A stretch of DNA of 64,000 nt, taken from the NCBI RefSeq assembly GCF_937941905.1, contig NZ_CALDGS010000116.1, forward strand, positions 1-64,000, in the 5' to 3' direction. The notes beneath the pieces are model-generated. The model saw nothing but the letters and a program-made list of their open reading frames with translations. It was not told the DNA's origin and did no database searches. The position numbers and the translations under genes were made by a program. Below are positions 1 to 7,929 of this stretch, in pieces; the first letter of the stretch is position 1, and each line of letters begins with the position of its first letter. The stretch comes from an uncultured Mycolicibacterium sp. (lineage in GTDB: Bacteria > Actinomycetota > Actinomycetes > Mycobacteriales > Mycobacteriaceae).

Positions 1-152
1 TGGGCACGCCACCGCCGCCGCCACCACCGGCGGGCGGGGCGGGCGGTCCGGGCGGGGTGGGCACGCCACCGCCGCCGCCACCACCGGCGGGCGGGGCGGG
101 CGGTCCGGGCGGCGTGGGCACGCCGCCACCGCCGCCACCACCACCCGGAGGC
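1..152. repeat. 57-bp in-frame tandem repeat (Pro/Gly coding)
   Basis: Two almost identical 57-bp units (1-57 and 58-114) and a shortened third unit (115-152) can be aligned from their shared GGGCACGCC starts. The period is 19 codons, so copy-number changes keep the frame of the exported protein. The array continues past the window edge. Such long GC-rich repeats are prone to length change and to assembly collapse. Confidence 0.85.
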
Positions 153-493
153 GTGGGCGAACCCGGCGGCACGGCCGTCCGCGACGAGGACGACACCGGC
201 GCCGACGGCGCACCCGGCCCGCCCGGTACCGACACCGGGCCACCGGCCGGGGGCGGCGGCGTGGGATCCACCTGCTTGGGCAGCAGCAGGTCGGTGAACG
301 TCCGCGCGGCCTCCTCAGGGGTCTGTGGCACCTGCGGCGGATTGGTCACCAGGGTCTGGAACAGCCCCACGCACGGCACGCCGGGGCTCGGCGCGCCCTC
401 CGCGGGAGTGGGGCTCAGCACCGGAATAGCCATATAGACCCCCGCGGCTGTTGCCAGCGCGGTCAGGCCAAGGCGATTGGTGGTCCGTGACAT
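1..493 (-). CDS. Exported Pro/Gly-repeat protein, 3' end outside the window
   Basis: No stop codon is reached before base 1, so only the first 164 codons are visible. The start is the ATG at 493-491, preceded on the coding strand by a GGGGA ribosome site. Residues 1-35 look like a signal peptide: MSRTTNR basic end, a hydrophobic stretch (LGLTALATAAGVYMAIPVL), then a likely cleavage after PAEGA. A short ordered part follows (about residues 36-80, one Cys in GVPCVGLFQ) and then a low-complexity tail of alternating poly-Gly runs and VPTPPGPPAPPA blocks, repeated with an exact 19-residue period. I do not recognise a family; similar Pro-rich tails occur in mycobacterial cell-wall proteins, so a cell-envelope location is inferred. 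The opposite strand also reads open across the repeat, but only because GGN/CCN codons lack stops. Confidence 0.7.
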   Translation of the reverse strand, partial: MSRTTNRLGLTALATAAGVYMAIPVLSPTPAEGAPSPGVPCVGLFQTLVTNPPQVPQTPEEAARTFTDLLLPKQVDPTPPPPAGGPVSVPGGPGAPSAPVSSSSRTAVPPGSPTPPGGGGGGGGVPTPPGPPAPPAGGGGGGGVPTPPGPPAPPAGGGGGGGVP

Positions 494-508
494 GCGTTCC
501 CCGTTTCT

Positions 509-524
509 CTGACGCCAACGTCAG
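509..524. promoter_or_regulatory. Inverted repeat in the leader of the exported-protein gene
   Basis: CTGACG-CCAA-CGTCAG is a perfect 6-bp inverted repeat 16-31 bp upstream of the ATG at 493. It could be an operator or an mRNA hairpin. The rest of 494-742 is AT-richer than its surroundings and shows no gene I would defend. Confidence 0.3.
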
Positions 525-742
525 CGAAGTTAGGCGTGAGACAGGAGTTACTCGCGTGACACATGTGGCGTTTATGAAACCGTTGCAAAGGAGTGCCACC
601 GGGGTGACCCGGACCGTACTCACGGCAACGGGGCGCGGCAGTGTACGACACCGGCACCGGATAATCGGGTTCTGCGTTCGGGCGTGTCGCCCAAGGAGTT
701 TCGCTGTCGGCGAGATCGGCGGGAAGACGCCCGGGCCGGGAT

Positions 743-1471
743 TCAGCCGGCCGAACGAGTCGGCTCGCCGGCCAGTCCGGCGAGCACCGAGTACACCTCG
801 TCGTGCGCCTGCTTGAGATGGGCGGCCATCGCGGCGGCCGCCGCCTCCGGATCGCCCGCCCGGATGGCGTCGATCACCTCGGCGTGCCCCCGCACCGAGG
901 TCTCGTGCAGTACGGCGAAGTCGAGCCGGTCCAGCCGGGAGAAGGCCGCCGCGCGGGCGTCCTCGACCACCTGCCGCAGCATGTCGTTGCCGGCCAGTCG
1001 GGCCACCGTGAGATGGAACTCGGAGTCGGCGCGGCGGAACGCGTCCACGTCCGGGCTCGACTCCAGCGCCTCCTGGCAGGCGTCCAGATGGGCCAGATCC
1101 GGATCGGCGTCCCGGCCCCGCTCGGCGGCCAGGCGTGCCGCCATCGTCTCGACGGCCAGGCGCACCTCGAACGCCTCACGCATCCGGGTCAGGTCCGATC
1201 CCCCACCGTCGGCGTCCAGGGCGGCGGCCTCCGGGGACACCACGGTCCCCCCGCTGCCGCGCTTGGTGATGAGCAGTCCCTCGCCCTGCAGCACCCGGAT
1301 CGCCTCGCGGACGGTGACCCGGGACACTCCGAGTGCCTCGGCGAGCACCCGCTCGGCGGGCAGGCGATCGCCGGGCAGTAACACCCCCAGTGCGACCGCG
1401 CGGCGAACCCGTTCCACCACCGCCGCGTAGGCGGGTGGGGTCTCCAGCGGCCGCAGTAAAAAGTCCGACAT
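743..1471 (-). CDS. FadR-subfamily GntR transcriptional regulator
   Basis: A 242-residue protein with an N-terminal winged helix-turn-helix (about residues 12-75). It shows the GntR signatures LPAERVLAEALGVSRVTVREA and LQGEGLLITKRGSGG. An all-helical FCD effector domain follows (about 95-225) with the usual His/Asp positions (FHLTVARLAGN, RGHAEVIDAI, HLKQAH) that bind a metal and a carboxylate ligand in this family. It diverges from the amine-type operon starting at 1528, with 56 bp between the two starts, so it is probably the local regulator. The shared gap contains nested inverted repeats ending at the operon's start codon. The ligand cannot be read from sequence; FCD regulators usually sense carboxylates or amino acids. 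Confidence 0.9.
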   Translation of the reverse strand: MSDFLLRPLETPPAYAAVVERVRRAVALGVLLPGDRLPAERVLAEALGVSRVTVREAIRVLQGEGLLITKRGSGGTVVSPEAAALDADGGGSDLTRMREAFEVRLAVETMAARLAAERGRDADPDLAHLDACQEALESSPDVDAFRRADSEFHLTVARLAGNDMLRQVVEDARAAAFSRLDRLDFAVLHETSVRGHAEVIDAIRAGDPEAAAAAMAAHLKQAHDEVYSVLAGLAGEPTRSAG

Positions 1472-1502
1472 CGAATTTGAGAATAACGCACGCGAAGCCG
1501 TG

Positions 1503-1527
1503 GGTCTGATGGTATGAAAAGCAGACC
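1503..1527. promoter_or_regulatory. Candidate GntR operator overlapping the start of the amine operon
   Basis: GGTCTG (1503-1508) and CAGACC (1522-1527) form a perfect inverted repeat with a 13-bp spacer. Inside it ATGGT and ACCAT form a second, offset pair that includes the ATG at 1528. FadR-type GntR proteins often bind TGGT/ACCA half sites, but with shorter spacing, so this is a candidate only. Confidence 0.4.
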
Positions 1528-2271
1528 ATGGAACGAAAACGCGCCCCGCTCATCGGAATATGCGGCGTGCCGACCCAGGCCAGTTGGGGTTTCTGGAACC
1601 AGCCCGCCGTCCTGACCGCCCAGACCTACCTCGACGCCGTGTACCGCGCCGGCGGCCAGCCCGTGATCCTGCCGCCGCACCCGGATGCCGACGTCACCCT
1701 GCTGGTCGGCACGGTCGACGGCCTGCTGTTCGCCGGCGGCACCGACATCGAGCCGCACCGCTACGGCCAGCAGGCCACCGAACGGCTCGAACAGACCAGT
1801 CCGGTGCGCGACGAGTTCGAACTGCAGGTCGCCGAAATCGCGCTGCGCCAGGACATCCCGATCCTCGGGATCTGCCGCGGCCTGCAGATCCTCACCGTCG
1901 CCACCGGCGGTGAACTGCACCAGCACCTGTGCGACCTCGGCTACGCCGAGCACCGGCCCAACCCGGGCCACCTCGACGAGACCACCATGCACACCGTCGA
2001 CGTCTGCGCCGACAGCACGCTCGGCGCCTGCGGGTTCGCCGGTGTGCGCGAGGTCAACTCGCACCACCACCAGGGGGTCGCCCGGGTCGGTGCGGGCGGC
2101 CGGGTGGTGGCCACCTCGGTGCCCGACGGCGTCATCGAGGCCGTGGAGTGGCCGGAGCAGACCTTCGCCGTCGGCGTGCAGTGGCATCCCGAGGCGCTCG
2201 CGATGGACGCGTTGTTCCGCCGGCTGGTGCAGGCCGCCGCCCGGCGCTGCCCGATCGGAGAGGTGAAATGA
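1528..2271 (+). CDS. PuuD-like gamma-glutamyl amide hydrolase (class I glutamine amidotransferase fold)
   Basis: This 247-residue protein belongs to the peptidase C26/PuuD family, which removes the gamma-glutamyl group from gamma-glutamyl amines or gamma-glutamyl-GABA, releasing glutamate. The nucleophile is Cys116 in GICRGLQIL; His220 and Glu222 in QWHPE complete the triad. The family signature FAGGTDIEPHRYG (near residue 70) and the EVNSHHHQGV segment before the C-terminus are present. Length matches the family (about 250). Its stop overlaps the start of the aldehyde dehydrogenase (ATGA), so translation is probably coupled. With the glutamine-synthetase-like ligase at 6514 it suggests a pathway where an amine is glutamylated first and deglutamylated last, as in the Puu pathway. 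The substrate is unknown. Confidence 0.88.
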   Translation: MERKRAPLIGICGVPTQASWGFWNQPAVLTAQTYLDAVYRAGGQPVILPPHPDADVTLLVGTVDGLLFAGGTDIEPHRYGQQATERLEQTSPVRDEFELQVAEIALRQDIPILGICRGLQILTVATGGELHQHLCDLGYAEHRPNPGHLDETTMHTVDVCADSTLGACGFAGVREVNSHHHQGVARVGAGGRVVATSVPDGVIEAVEWPEQTFAVGVQWHPEALAMDALFRRLVQAAARRCPIGEVK

Positions 2272-3623
2272 CCGGTACCGTCCTGGAACCCGCGACCGGC
2301 GAGGTGCTCGCCGAGCTGCCGTACGCCGACGCCGCCGCGGTCGACACCGCGGTGCGTCGGGCCGCTGCCGCCCAACCTGCCTGGGCGGCGACCGATCCCG
2401 CGCACAAGGCGGACGTGTTGCTCGGGATCGCCGACCGCATCGCCGCCGCCGCCGAGGACCTGGCCCGGTTGGAGGCCCGCAACGTCGGCATGCCGATCCG
2501 CGACGCCCGGGGTTCGGTCGCCGGGGTGGTCCGCGCCTTCCGCTATTTCGCGGCGGTGCCGGAACGGCTGCTGGGCGCGACGATCCCGGTCGCCGGCGGG
2601 GTGGACATGACCTTCCCGGAGCCGCTGGGCGTGGTCGGGCTGATCACCCCGTGGAACTTCCCGCTGGCCATCGCCACCTGGAAGGTCGCCCCGGCCCTGG
2701 CCGCCGGGAACGGCGTGGTGCTCAAACCCTCCGAGCTCACCCCGCTGACCGCGCTGGAACTCGAGCGCATTGCGCTGGAGGCCGGGGTGCCCGAGGGGCT
2801 GTTCAACGTCGTCGTCGGCACCGGGCCCGTGGTCGGGCGGGTGCTCGTCGAACATCCCGACGTCCGCAAGATCGCCTTCACCGGCTCCACCGCGGTCGGT
2901 CGGGAGATCGGCCGGCGGGCCGCCGAACAGATCAAACGGGTCACACTCGAACTTGGCGGCAAGTCCCCTGCCGTCGTCTTCGACGACGCCGACCTCGCCG
3001 CCGCGGCCCAGGGACTGGTCGGCGGGGTGTTCGGCAACGCCGGGCAGGACTGTTGCGCCCGTTCCCGGGTCTACGTGCAACGCAGCGTGCTCGGTGACTT
3101 CCTCGACGCGCTCGGCGAGGCCACCCGCGGGGTACGCGTCGGCGACCCGCTCGACGAGGCCACCGTGATGGGCCCGCTGGTCTCCGAACAGCAGCGGGCC
3201 AAGGTGCGGTCCTACGTCGACGGCGCACCGGTCGCGGTGCGCGGCAGCGCCCCCGACGGCCCCGGGTTCTGGTTCCCCCCGACGGTGCTGCACCCGATCG
3301 ACGACGGCCACCCGGCCGCCCGGGAGGAGATCTTCGGGCCGGTGGTGTGCGTCATGCCGTTCGACACCGAGGAGGAGGTCGTGGCCCGGGTCAACGACAC
3401 CCAGTACGGCCTGGCCGGATCGGTGTGGACCCGCGACGGCGCCCGCGGGATGCGGGTGGCCCGCGCGGTCGAGGCCGGCGCGCTGGCCATCAACTCCTAC
3501 ACCTCGGTGCGGATCAACACCCCGTTCGGCGGATTCAAGCAGTCCGGCGTGGGCCGCGAACTCGGCCCGGACGCCGTGTACGCCTACACCGAGCTCAAGA
3601 ACGTCTTCATGGCGACGAACTAG
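2268..3623 (+). CDS. NAD(P)-dependent aldehyde dehydrogenase
   Basis: I chose the ATG at 2268, inside the ATGA overlap with the previous gene, although the frame stays open further upstream. The protein has 451 residues, somewhat shorter than the usual 480-500, because the N-terminal arm is short (family homology starts at residue 5). Diagnostic features are the substrate/cofactor segment TPWNFPLA, the nucleotide motif FTGSTAVG, the general base in LELGGKSP (about residue 228), and the catalytic Cys262 in NAGQDCCARSR. It resembles the PuuC/betaine-aldehyde group, oxidising amino- or gamma-glutamylamino-aldehydes to acids. In this operon it would take the aldehyde produced from the amine or from the neighbouring alcohol dehydrogenase. 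Confidence 0.9.
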   Translation: MTGTVLEPATGEVLAELPYADAAAVDTAVRRAAAAQPAWAATDPAHKADVLLGIADRIAAAAEDLARLEARNVGMPIRDARGSVAGVVRAFRYFAAVPERLLGATIPVAGGVDMTFPEPLGVVGLITPWNFPLAIATWKVAPALAAGNGVVLKPSELTPLTALELERIALEAGVPEGLFNVVVGTGPVVGRVLVEHPDVRKIAFTGSTAVGREIGRRAAEQIKRVTLELGGKSPAVVFDDADLAAAAQGLVGGVFGNAGQDCCARSRVYVQRSVLGDFLDALGEATRGVRVGDPLDEATVMGPLVSEQQRAKVRSYVDGAPVAVRGSAPDGPGFWFPPTVLHPIDDGHPAAREEIFGPVVCVMPFDTEEEVVARVNDTQYGLAGSVWTRDGARGMRVARAVEAGALAINSYTSVRINTPFGGFKQSGVGRELGPDAVYAYTELKNVFMATN

Positions 3624-3634
3624 GTTGGAGCCCA

Positions 3635-4858
3635 GTGACTCACAGCACAGTACCGAACAACACCAGCCCGGCGATCCCGGCGTTCGCCAACCACCTCCCG
3701 GTGCGCATCAGGTTCGGCGAGGGCGCCGCGCTGCAGCTGCCCGAGGTCATCGCCGAGACCGGGGCCCGCCGGGTGATGGTGCTGACCGACGCCGGTATCG
3801 GCACATTCAATCCGGCCGCCGCCGAGGTCGTCGACCGGCTGCGCCGCGCCCACCCGGATCTGGTGGTGGTGGAGAAGGCACCCGGCGAGCCGACCATCGA
3901 GATGGTCGATACCGCCACCGCCGAGATGGCCGACGCCGGGGTCGAGGCGGTGGTGGCGCTCGGCGGCGGATCGGTCATCGACACCGCCAAGGCCGCCCGG
4001 CTGTGCCACCAGCAGGGCCTGACCTTCGGACAGTTCCTGGACTCCGAACGTCGCTTCCCCGTCCCGGCAGTGCCGCTCATCGCGGTGCCCACCACCGCGG
4101 GCACCGGGTCGGAGGTGTCCGGCGGCTCGGTGGTGTCGGACCCGGCCGTGGGCCGCAAGGCCGGCATCGCACACCCCAACCTGCGGGCCCAGTACGCGGT
4201 CGTCGACCCGGTACTGACCTGGAGCATGCCGCCGGCGATGACCGCCAACACCGGCATCGACGCGCTGGCCCAGGCGATGGCGGCGATCATCGCCCGGGTG
4301 CGCACCCCGATCGGGGACGCGATCGCGTTGGAAGCCATTCGTCTGATGGGGAATTCGCTGCTCGTCGCCTACCGTGACGGCACCGACGCCGCCGCTCGGG
4401 CGAACATGTCGTGCGGCAGCATGATGGCCGGCCTGGCGATGAACATCTCCGACTGCTCCGCCGAGCACTCGCTGGCCCAGGCCATCGGCGGGATCACCGG
4501 CGCCCCGCACGGGCTGACCATCGGGCTGGTGCTCGCCGAGACGCTGGACCGGGAACGGCGGCACGTGCCGGAGGTGATGGAGCGCATCGCCGACGCCTGG
4601 GGCCTGCCCGCCGACGGCACCACCGACGGCAGTCGCCTGGTCGCCGCGGTGCGCCGGCTGCTGGCCGACCTGGAGTTCCCGGTGCTGTCCGACCTCGGCA
4701 TCACCGGCGACGACCTGGACCGGCTCACCGACCTGGCCCTGGCGGACTACTTCATCACGGTGGCCCCGCAGCCCTGGACCCGCGAGGAGGTCCACGACGC
4801 CTTCGCGGCCGCGCTGCACACCCGCACCCGTACCCTGGCCGACTCCCCCGCCCACTGA
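3635..4858 (+). CDS. Iron-containing alcohol dehydrogenase family, atypical metal site
   Basis: The GTG at 3635 follows a GGAG site at 3627-3630 and gives 407 residues, the usual size for group III alcohol dehydrogenases. The dinucleotide motif ALGGGSVIDTAKA and the PTTAGTGSEV motif are typical. Family members hold Fe or Zn with Asp-x3-His plus two later His. Here Asp209 is present, but the partner four residues on is Gln213 (IDALAQAM). His278 and His292 (APHG) are conserved, while the usual catalytic-site His four after His278 is Gln282 (HSLAQAI). Two key His are thus Gln. The enzyme may use a different metal geometry, or no metal, or a different reaction. It sits between an aldehyde dehydrogenase and a monooxygenase, which suggests conversion of an alcohol or hydroxy acid. 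Confidence 0.85.
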   Translation: MTHSTVPNNTSPAIPAFANHLPVRIRFGEGAALQLPEVIAETGARRVMVLTDAGIGTFNPAAAEVVDRLRRAHPDLVVVEKAPGEPTIEMVDTATAEMADAGVEAVVALGGGSVIDTAKAARLCHQQGLTFGQFLDSERRFPVPAVPLIAVPTTAGTGSEVSGGSVVSDPAVGRKAGIAHPNLRAQYAVVDPVLTWSMPPAMTANTGIDALAQAMAAIIARVRTPIGDAIALEAIRLMGNSLLVAYRDGTDAAARANMSCGSMMAGLAMNISDCSAEHSLAQAIGGITGAPHGLTIGLVLAETLDRERRHVPEVMERIADAWGLPADGTTDGSRLVAAVRRLLADLEFPVLSDLGITGDDLDRLTDLALADYFITVAPQPWTREEVHDAFAAALHTRTRTLADSPAH

Positions 4859-4873
4859 CCCACGGAGACACCG

Positions 4874-6517
4874 ATGACCGCTACCACACCGCCGCCCGAA
4901 CGCGTCGACATCGTCATCGTCGGTGCCGGCTTCGCCGGGCTGTACATGCTCTACCGGGCCCGCCGCATGGGCATGACCGCCCACATCCTCGAGCGCGGCG
5001 GCGACGTCGGCGGCACCTGGTACTGGAACCGCTACCCGGGCGCCCGATGCGACATCGAGAGCATCGACTACTCGTACTCATTCGACGAGGAGCTCACCCG
5101 TGAATGGCGGTGGAGCGAACGGTACGCCGCCCAGCCGGAGATCCTGGCCTACATCAACCACACCGCCGACCGCCACGACCTGCGCCGCGACATCACCTTC
5201 AACACCACGGTGCAGCGCGCCGAGTGGAACGACGACACCGGCGAGTGGACGCTGAGCTGCGACACCGGCGCGACGGTGCGGGCCCGCTGGTGCGTGATGG
5301 CCACCGGCAATCTCTCGGTCACCAAACAGCCGGACTTCCCGGGTCTTTCGGACTTCGGTGGCCGCTGGTTCCACACCGGCCAGTGGCCGCACGAACGGGT
5401 CGACTTCACCGGCGAGCGGGTGGCGGTGGTCGGCACCGGCTCGTCGGGCATCCAGGCCATCCCGCTCATCGCCGAGCAGGCCGGGCAGCTCTACGTGCTG
5501 CAGCGCACCCCGAACTACAGCATGCCGGCCCGTAACCGGCCGCTCAGCGACGAGGAGTTCGCGGCGGCCATCGCCAACTTCGCCGAACGGCGCCGGATCT
5601 GCCAGCTGAGCGAGTCCGGGGTGCCGCACCCGCCGCCCACCCAGGCCACCTTCGACGTCAGCCCCGAGGAGCGCGTGCGCCGCTACGAGGAGGGCTGGCA
5701 GCGGGGCGGGATCAACGCCCTGTCGGCGGCGTTCACCGACTTCTTCACCGACGAACGGGCCAACTTCGAGGCCCAGGAGTTCGCCCGCCGCAAGATCCGC
5801 GAGATCGTCCGCGATCCGTGCACCGCCGAGCTGCTGTGCCCGACGCACCACATCGGCACCAAGCGCACCTGCGTGGACACCAACTACTTCCAGACCTACA
5901 ACCGGGACAACGTCGAACTCGTCGACGTGCGCAGCCGGCCCATCGAGCGGATCACCCCCACCGGTATCCAGCTCGCCGGCCGCCACCTCGAGGTGGACTC
6001 GATCGTGTTCGCCATCGGGTTCGACGCGATCACCGGTGCGCTCGCCGACATCGACATCCGCGGCCGCGACGGAGTGACGCTGCGCGAGCGGTGGTCCGAC
6101 GGGCCGCGCACCTATCTCGGGCTGCAGACCGCCGGGTTCCCGAACCTGTTCATGGTGACCGGCCCGGGCAGTCCGTCGGTGCTGTCGAACATGCTGGTGT
6201 CCATCGAACAGCACGTCGACTGGATCTCCGACTGCGTGCTGCACCTGCACAACCGCGGCCTCGACCGCATCGAGGCGACCGCCGAGGCCGAGGAACGCTG
6301 GATGCGCCACGTCGCCGAACTCGCCGCCGAAACCCTGTATCCACAGGCCAATTCGTGGTATCTCGGCTACAACATTCCCGGTAAGCCCCGGGTGTTCATG
6401 CCGTATGTCGCCGGCTGCGGCGAATACCGGCGGGAATGCGAGGAAGTCGTGGCCAACGGCTACATCGGGTTCGAACTGGGCCGCACCGGCGCGGTCAGAG
6501 AGGGGCTCAACGCATGA
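4874..6517 (+). CDS. Baeyer-Villiger-type flavin monooxygenase
   Basis: A 547-residue FAD- and NADPH-dependent monooxygenase. The FAD Rossmann motif GAGFAGLYM is at residues 17-25. The cyclohexanone-monooxygenase signatures GGTWYWNRYPGARCD and FGGRWFHTGQWP (matching the Baeyer-Villiger fingerprint F-x-G-x3-H-x3-W-P) follow, and the NADPH motif GTGSSGIQ lies near residue 190. The C-terminal NIPGKPRVFMPYVAG segment is also typical. Such enzymes turn ketones into esters or lactones; some relatives oxidise N or S. Its stop overlaps the start of the next gene (ATGA). A Baeyer-Villiger enzyme is not part of the classical putrescine route, which makes this operon unusual. Confidence 0.9.
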   Translation: MTATTPPPERVDIVIVGAGFAGLYMLYRARRMGMTAHILERGGDVGGTWYWNRYPGARCDIESIDYSYSFDEELTREWRWSERYAAQPEILAYINHTADRHDLRRDITFNTTVQRAEWNDDTGEWTLSCDTGATVRARWCVMATGNLSVTKQPDFPGLSDFGGRWFHTGQWPHERVDFTGERVAVVGTGSSGIQAIPLIAEQAGQLYVLQRTPNYSMPARNRPLSDEEFAAAIANFAERRRICQLSESGVPHPPPTQATFDVSPEERVRRYEEGWQRGGINALSAAFTDFFTDERANFEAQEFARRKIREIVRDPCTAELLCPTHHIGTKRTCVDTNYFQTYNRDNVELVDVRSRPIERITPTGIQLAGRHLEVDSIVFAIGFDAITGALADIDIRGRDGVTLRERWSDGPRTYLGLQTAGFPNLFMVTGPGSPSVLSNMLVSIEQHVDWISDCVLHLHNRGLDRIEATAEAEERWMRHVAELAAETLYPQANSWYLGYNIPGKPRVFMPYVAGCGEYRRECEEVVANGYIGFELGRTGAVREGLNA

Positions 6518-7914
6518 TCGACGCACCCAACACCGCAACCACCGCCGACGTGCTGGCGCGGCTGCGCGACGCCGCCGTGACCACCGTGATCATCGGCGGC
6601 GCCGACACCCACGGGGTGATGCGGGGCAAGCGGGTGCCGATCGAGCAGCTGCCCCGCGTGCTCGAGCACGGCCTGCCCATGTGCGACGTGTTCTGGGTGA
6701 TGCACGTCGACGAATCCGACCTGGTGCCAAGGCCGGAGGGCTACACCGGCTACTTCCCCACCGAGCGCAACGGCTACCCGGACATCCTCGCCGTGCCCGA
6801 CCCCGCCACGCTGCGCATCGTGCCCTGGCACGACGACACCGCGCTGCTGCTGTGCGACTGGATGCTGCCCGACCACGCCGGTCCGGTGCCCATCGCCCCG
6901 CGCAACGTGCTGCGCCGGGTGCTCGCCCGGGCCGAGGAGATGGGCTACGAGCCGGTCAGCGCGCTGGAACTGGAGTTCTACCTGCTGCGCGAGCAGCCCG
7001 GTACCCCGCACCGCAAGCGGGCCGAGGAACTCGTCCCGCTGCAGCAGGTGCCCAGCACCTACGGCGTGGTGCTCGGGTCGCTGCAGGAGGACATCGGCGC
7101 GGTGATCCGGCGCAACATGCTCGCCTACGGCCTGCCCATCGAGGCCTGCAACCCCGAGACCGGCCCGGGACAGTTCGAGATCACGCTGCGCTACGGGCCC
7201 AGCCTGAAATCCGCCGACGACGCGTTCCTGTTCAAGTCGGCGGTCAAGGAGGTGGCGGCCGGCCAGAACCTGCTGGCCACCTTCATGGCCAAGCCGGCCA
7301 CCGACTGGGCGGGCAACAGCTGCCACGTGCACATGAGCCTGCGCGACCGGGCCGGCACCGGGGTGTTCTTCGACCCGGCCGCACCCGAACAGCTGTCCAC
7401 CACGCTGCGCCACTTCGTGGGCGGGATCCTGCACACCATGGCCGATTTCACCGCGTTGATGGCCCCCACCCCGAACTCCTACCGGCGCTACGTCCCGTAC
7501 TCCTGGGCCGGCACCACCGCCACCTGGGACATCGAGAACCGGTCGGTCGGGGTGCGGGTCATCCGCGACGGCGAGCACGGCACCCGCATCGAGCACCGCC
7601 AGCCCGGCGGCGACGCCAATCCCTACCTGGCGACCGCCGCCGCTCTGGCCGGCGGGTTGCACGGGGTGCGCAACGAGATCGACCCAGGCGAGCGGACCGC
7701 CACCGACGTCTACGGTCTGCCCGCCGGGACGGTGCCGGCCCTGCCGACCACGCTGGCCGAGGCGGTGGACCGGCTCGAGCGCAGCGAGGTGGCCCGGGAG
7801 TGGTTCGGCGACGACTTCGTCGACCACTACGTGCTGATGCGCCGCGCCGAACTGCAGGCCCAGGCGGTGGCCGTCACCGACTGGGAAGTCGCCCGATATC
7901 TCGAGGCCATGTAA
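6514..7914 (+). CDS. Glutamine-synthetase-family ligase (gamma-glutamyl amine ligase type)
   Basis: The ATG at 6514 lies in the ATGA overlap with the monooxygenase and yields 466 residues. An N-terminal beta-grasp part (IIGGADTHGVMRGK) is followed by the catalytic domain with metal and substrate motifs ELEFYLL, GPGQFEITL, HVHMSL, NSYRRYVP and RIEHRQPGGDANPYL. The protein matches the PuuA/GlnA3/GlnA4-like branch rather than GlnA1 housekeeping synthetase, which has the NRTKSI adenylylation loop that I do not see here. Members of this branch attach glutamate to putrescine, ethanolamine, isopropylamine or anilines at the cost of ATP. Its partner hydrolase is the first gene of the operon. The acceptor amine is unknown. 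Confidence 0.9.
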   Translation: MIDAPNTATTADVLARLRDAAVTTVIIGGADTHGVMRGKRVPIEQLPRVLEHGLPMCDVFWVMHVDESDLVPRPEGYTGYFPTERNGYPDILAVPDPATLRIVPWHDDTALLLCDWMLPDHAGPVPIAPRNVLRRVLARAEEMGYEPVSALELEFYLLREQPGTPHRKRAEELVPLQQVPSTYGVVLGSLQEDIGAVIRRNMLAYGLPIEACNPETGPGQFEITLRYGPSLKSADDAFLFKSAVKEVAAGQNLLATFMAKPATDWAGNSCHVHMSLRDRAGTGVFFDPAAPEQLSTTLRHFVGGILHTMADFTALMAPTPNSYRRYVPYSWAGTTATWDIENRSVGVRVIRDGEHGTRIEHRQPGGDANPYLATAAALAGGLHGVRNEIDPGERTATDVYGLPAGTVPALPTTLAEAVDRLERSEVAREWFGDDFVDHYVLMRRAELQAQAVAVTDWEVARYLEAM

Positions 7915-7929
7915 CCCCCGGAGGCACCC

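Noticed and set aside
57..437. Plus-strand Pro-rich open frame over the repeat
   Set aside because: It is the antisense of the Gly/Pro repeat; the minus strand has the signal peptide, ribosome site and ordered N-terminus.
451..816. Plus-strand open frame between the exported protein gene and the GntR gene
   Set aside because: Runs into the GntR gene on the other strand, and has no recognisable domain or ribosome site.
1929..2267. Long N-terminal extension of the aldehyde dehydrogenase
   Set aside because: It overlaps the hydrolase gene in another frame and has no aldehyde dehydrogenase similarity; the ATG at 2268 fits the family.
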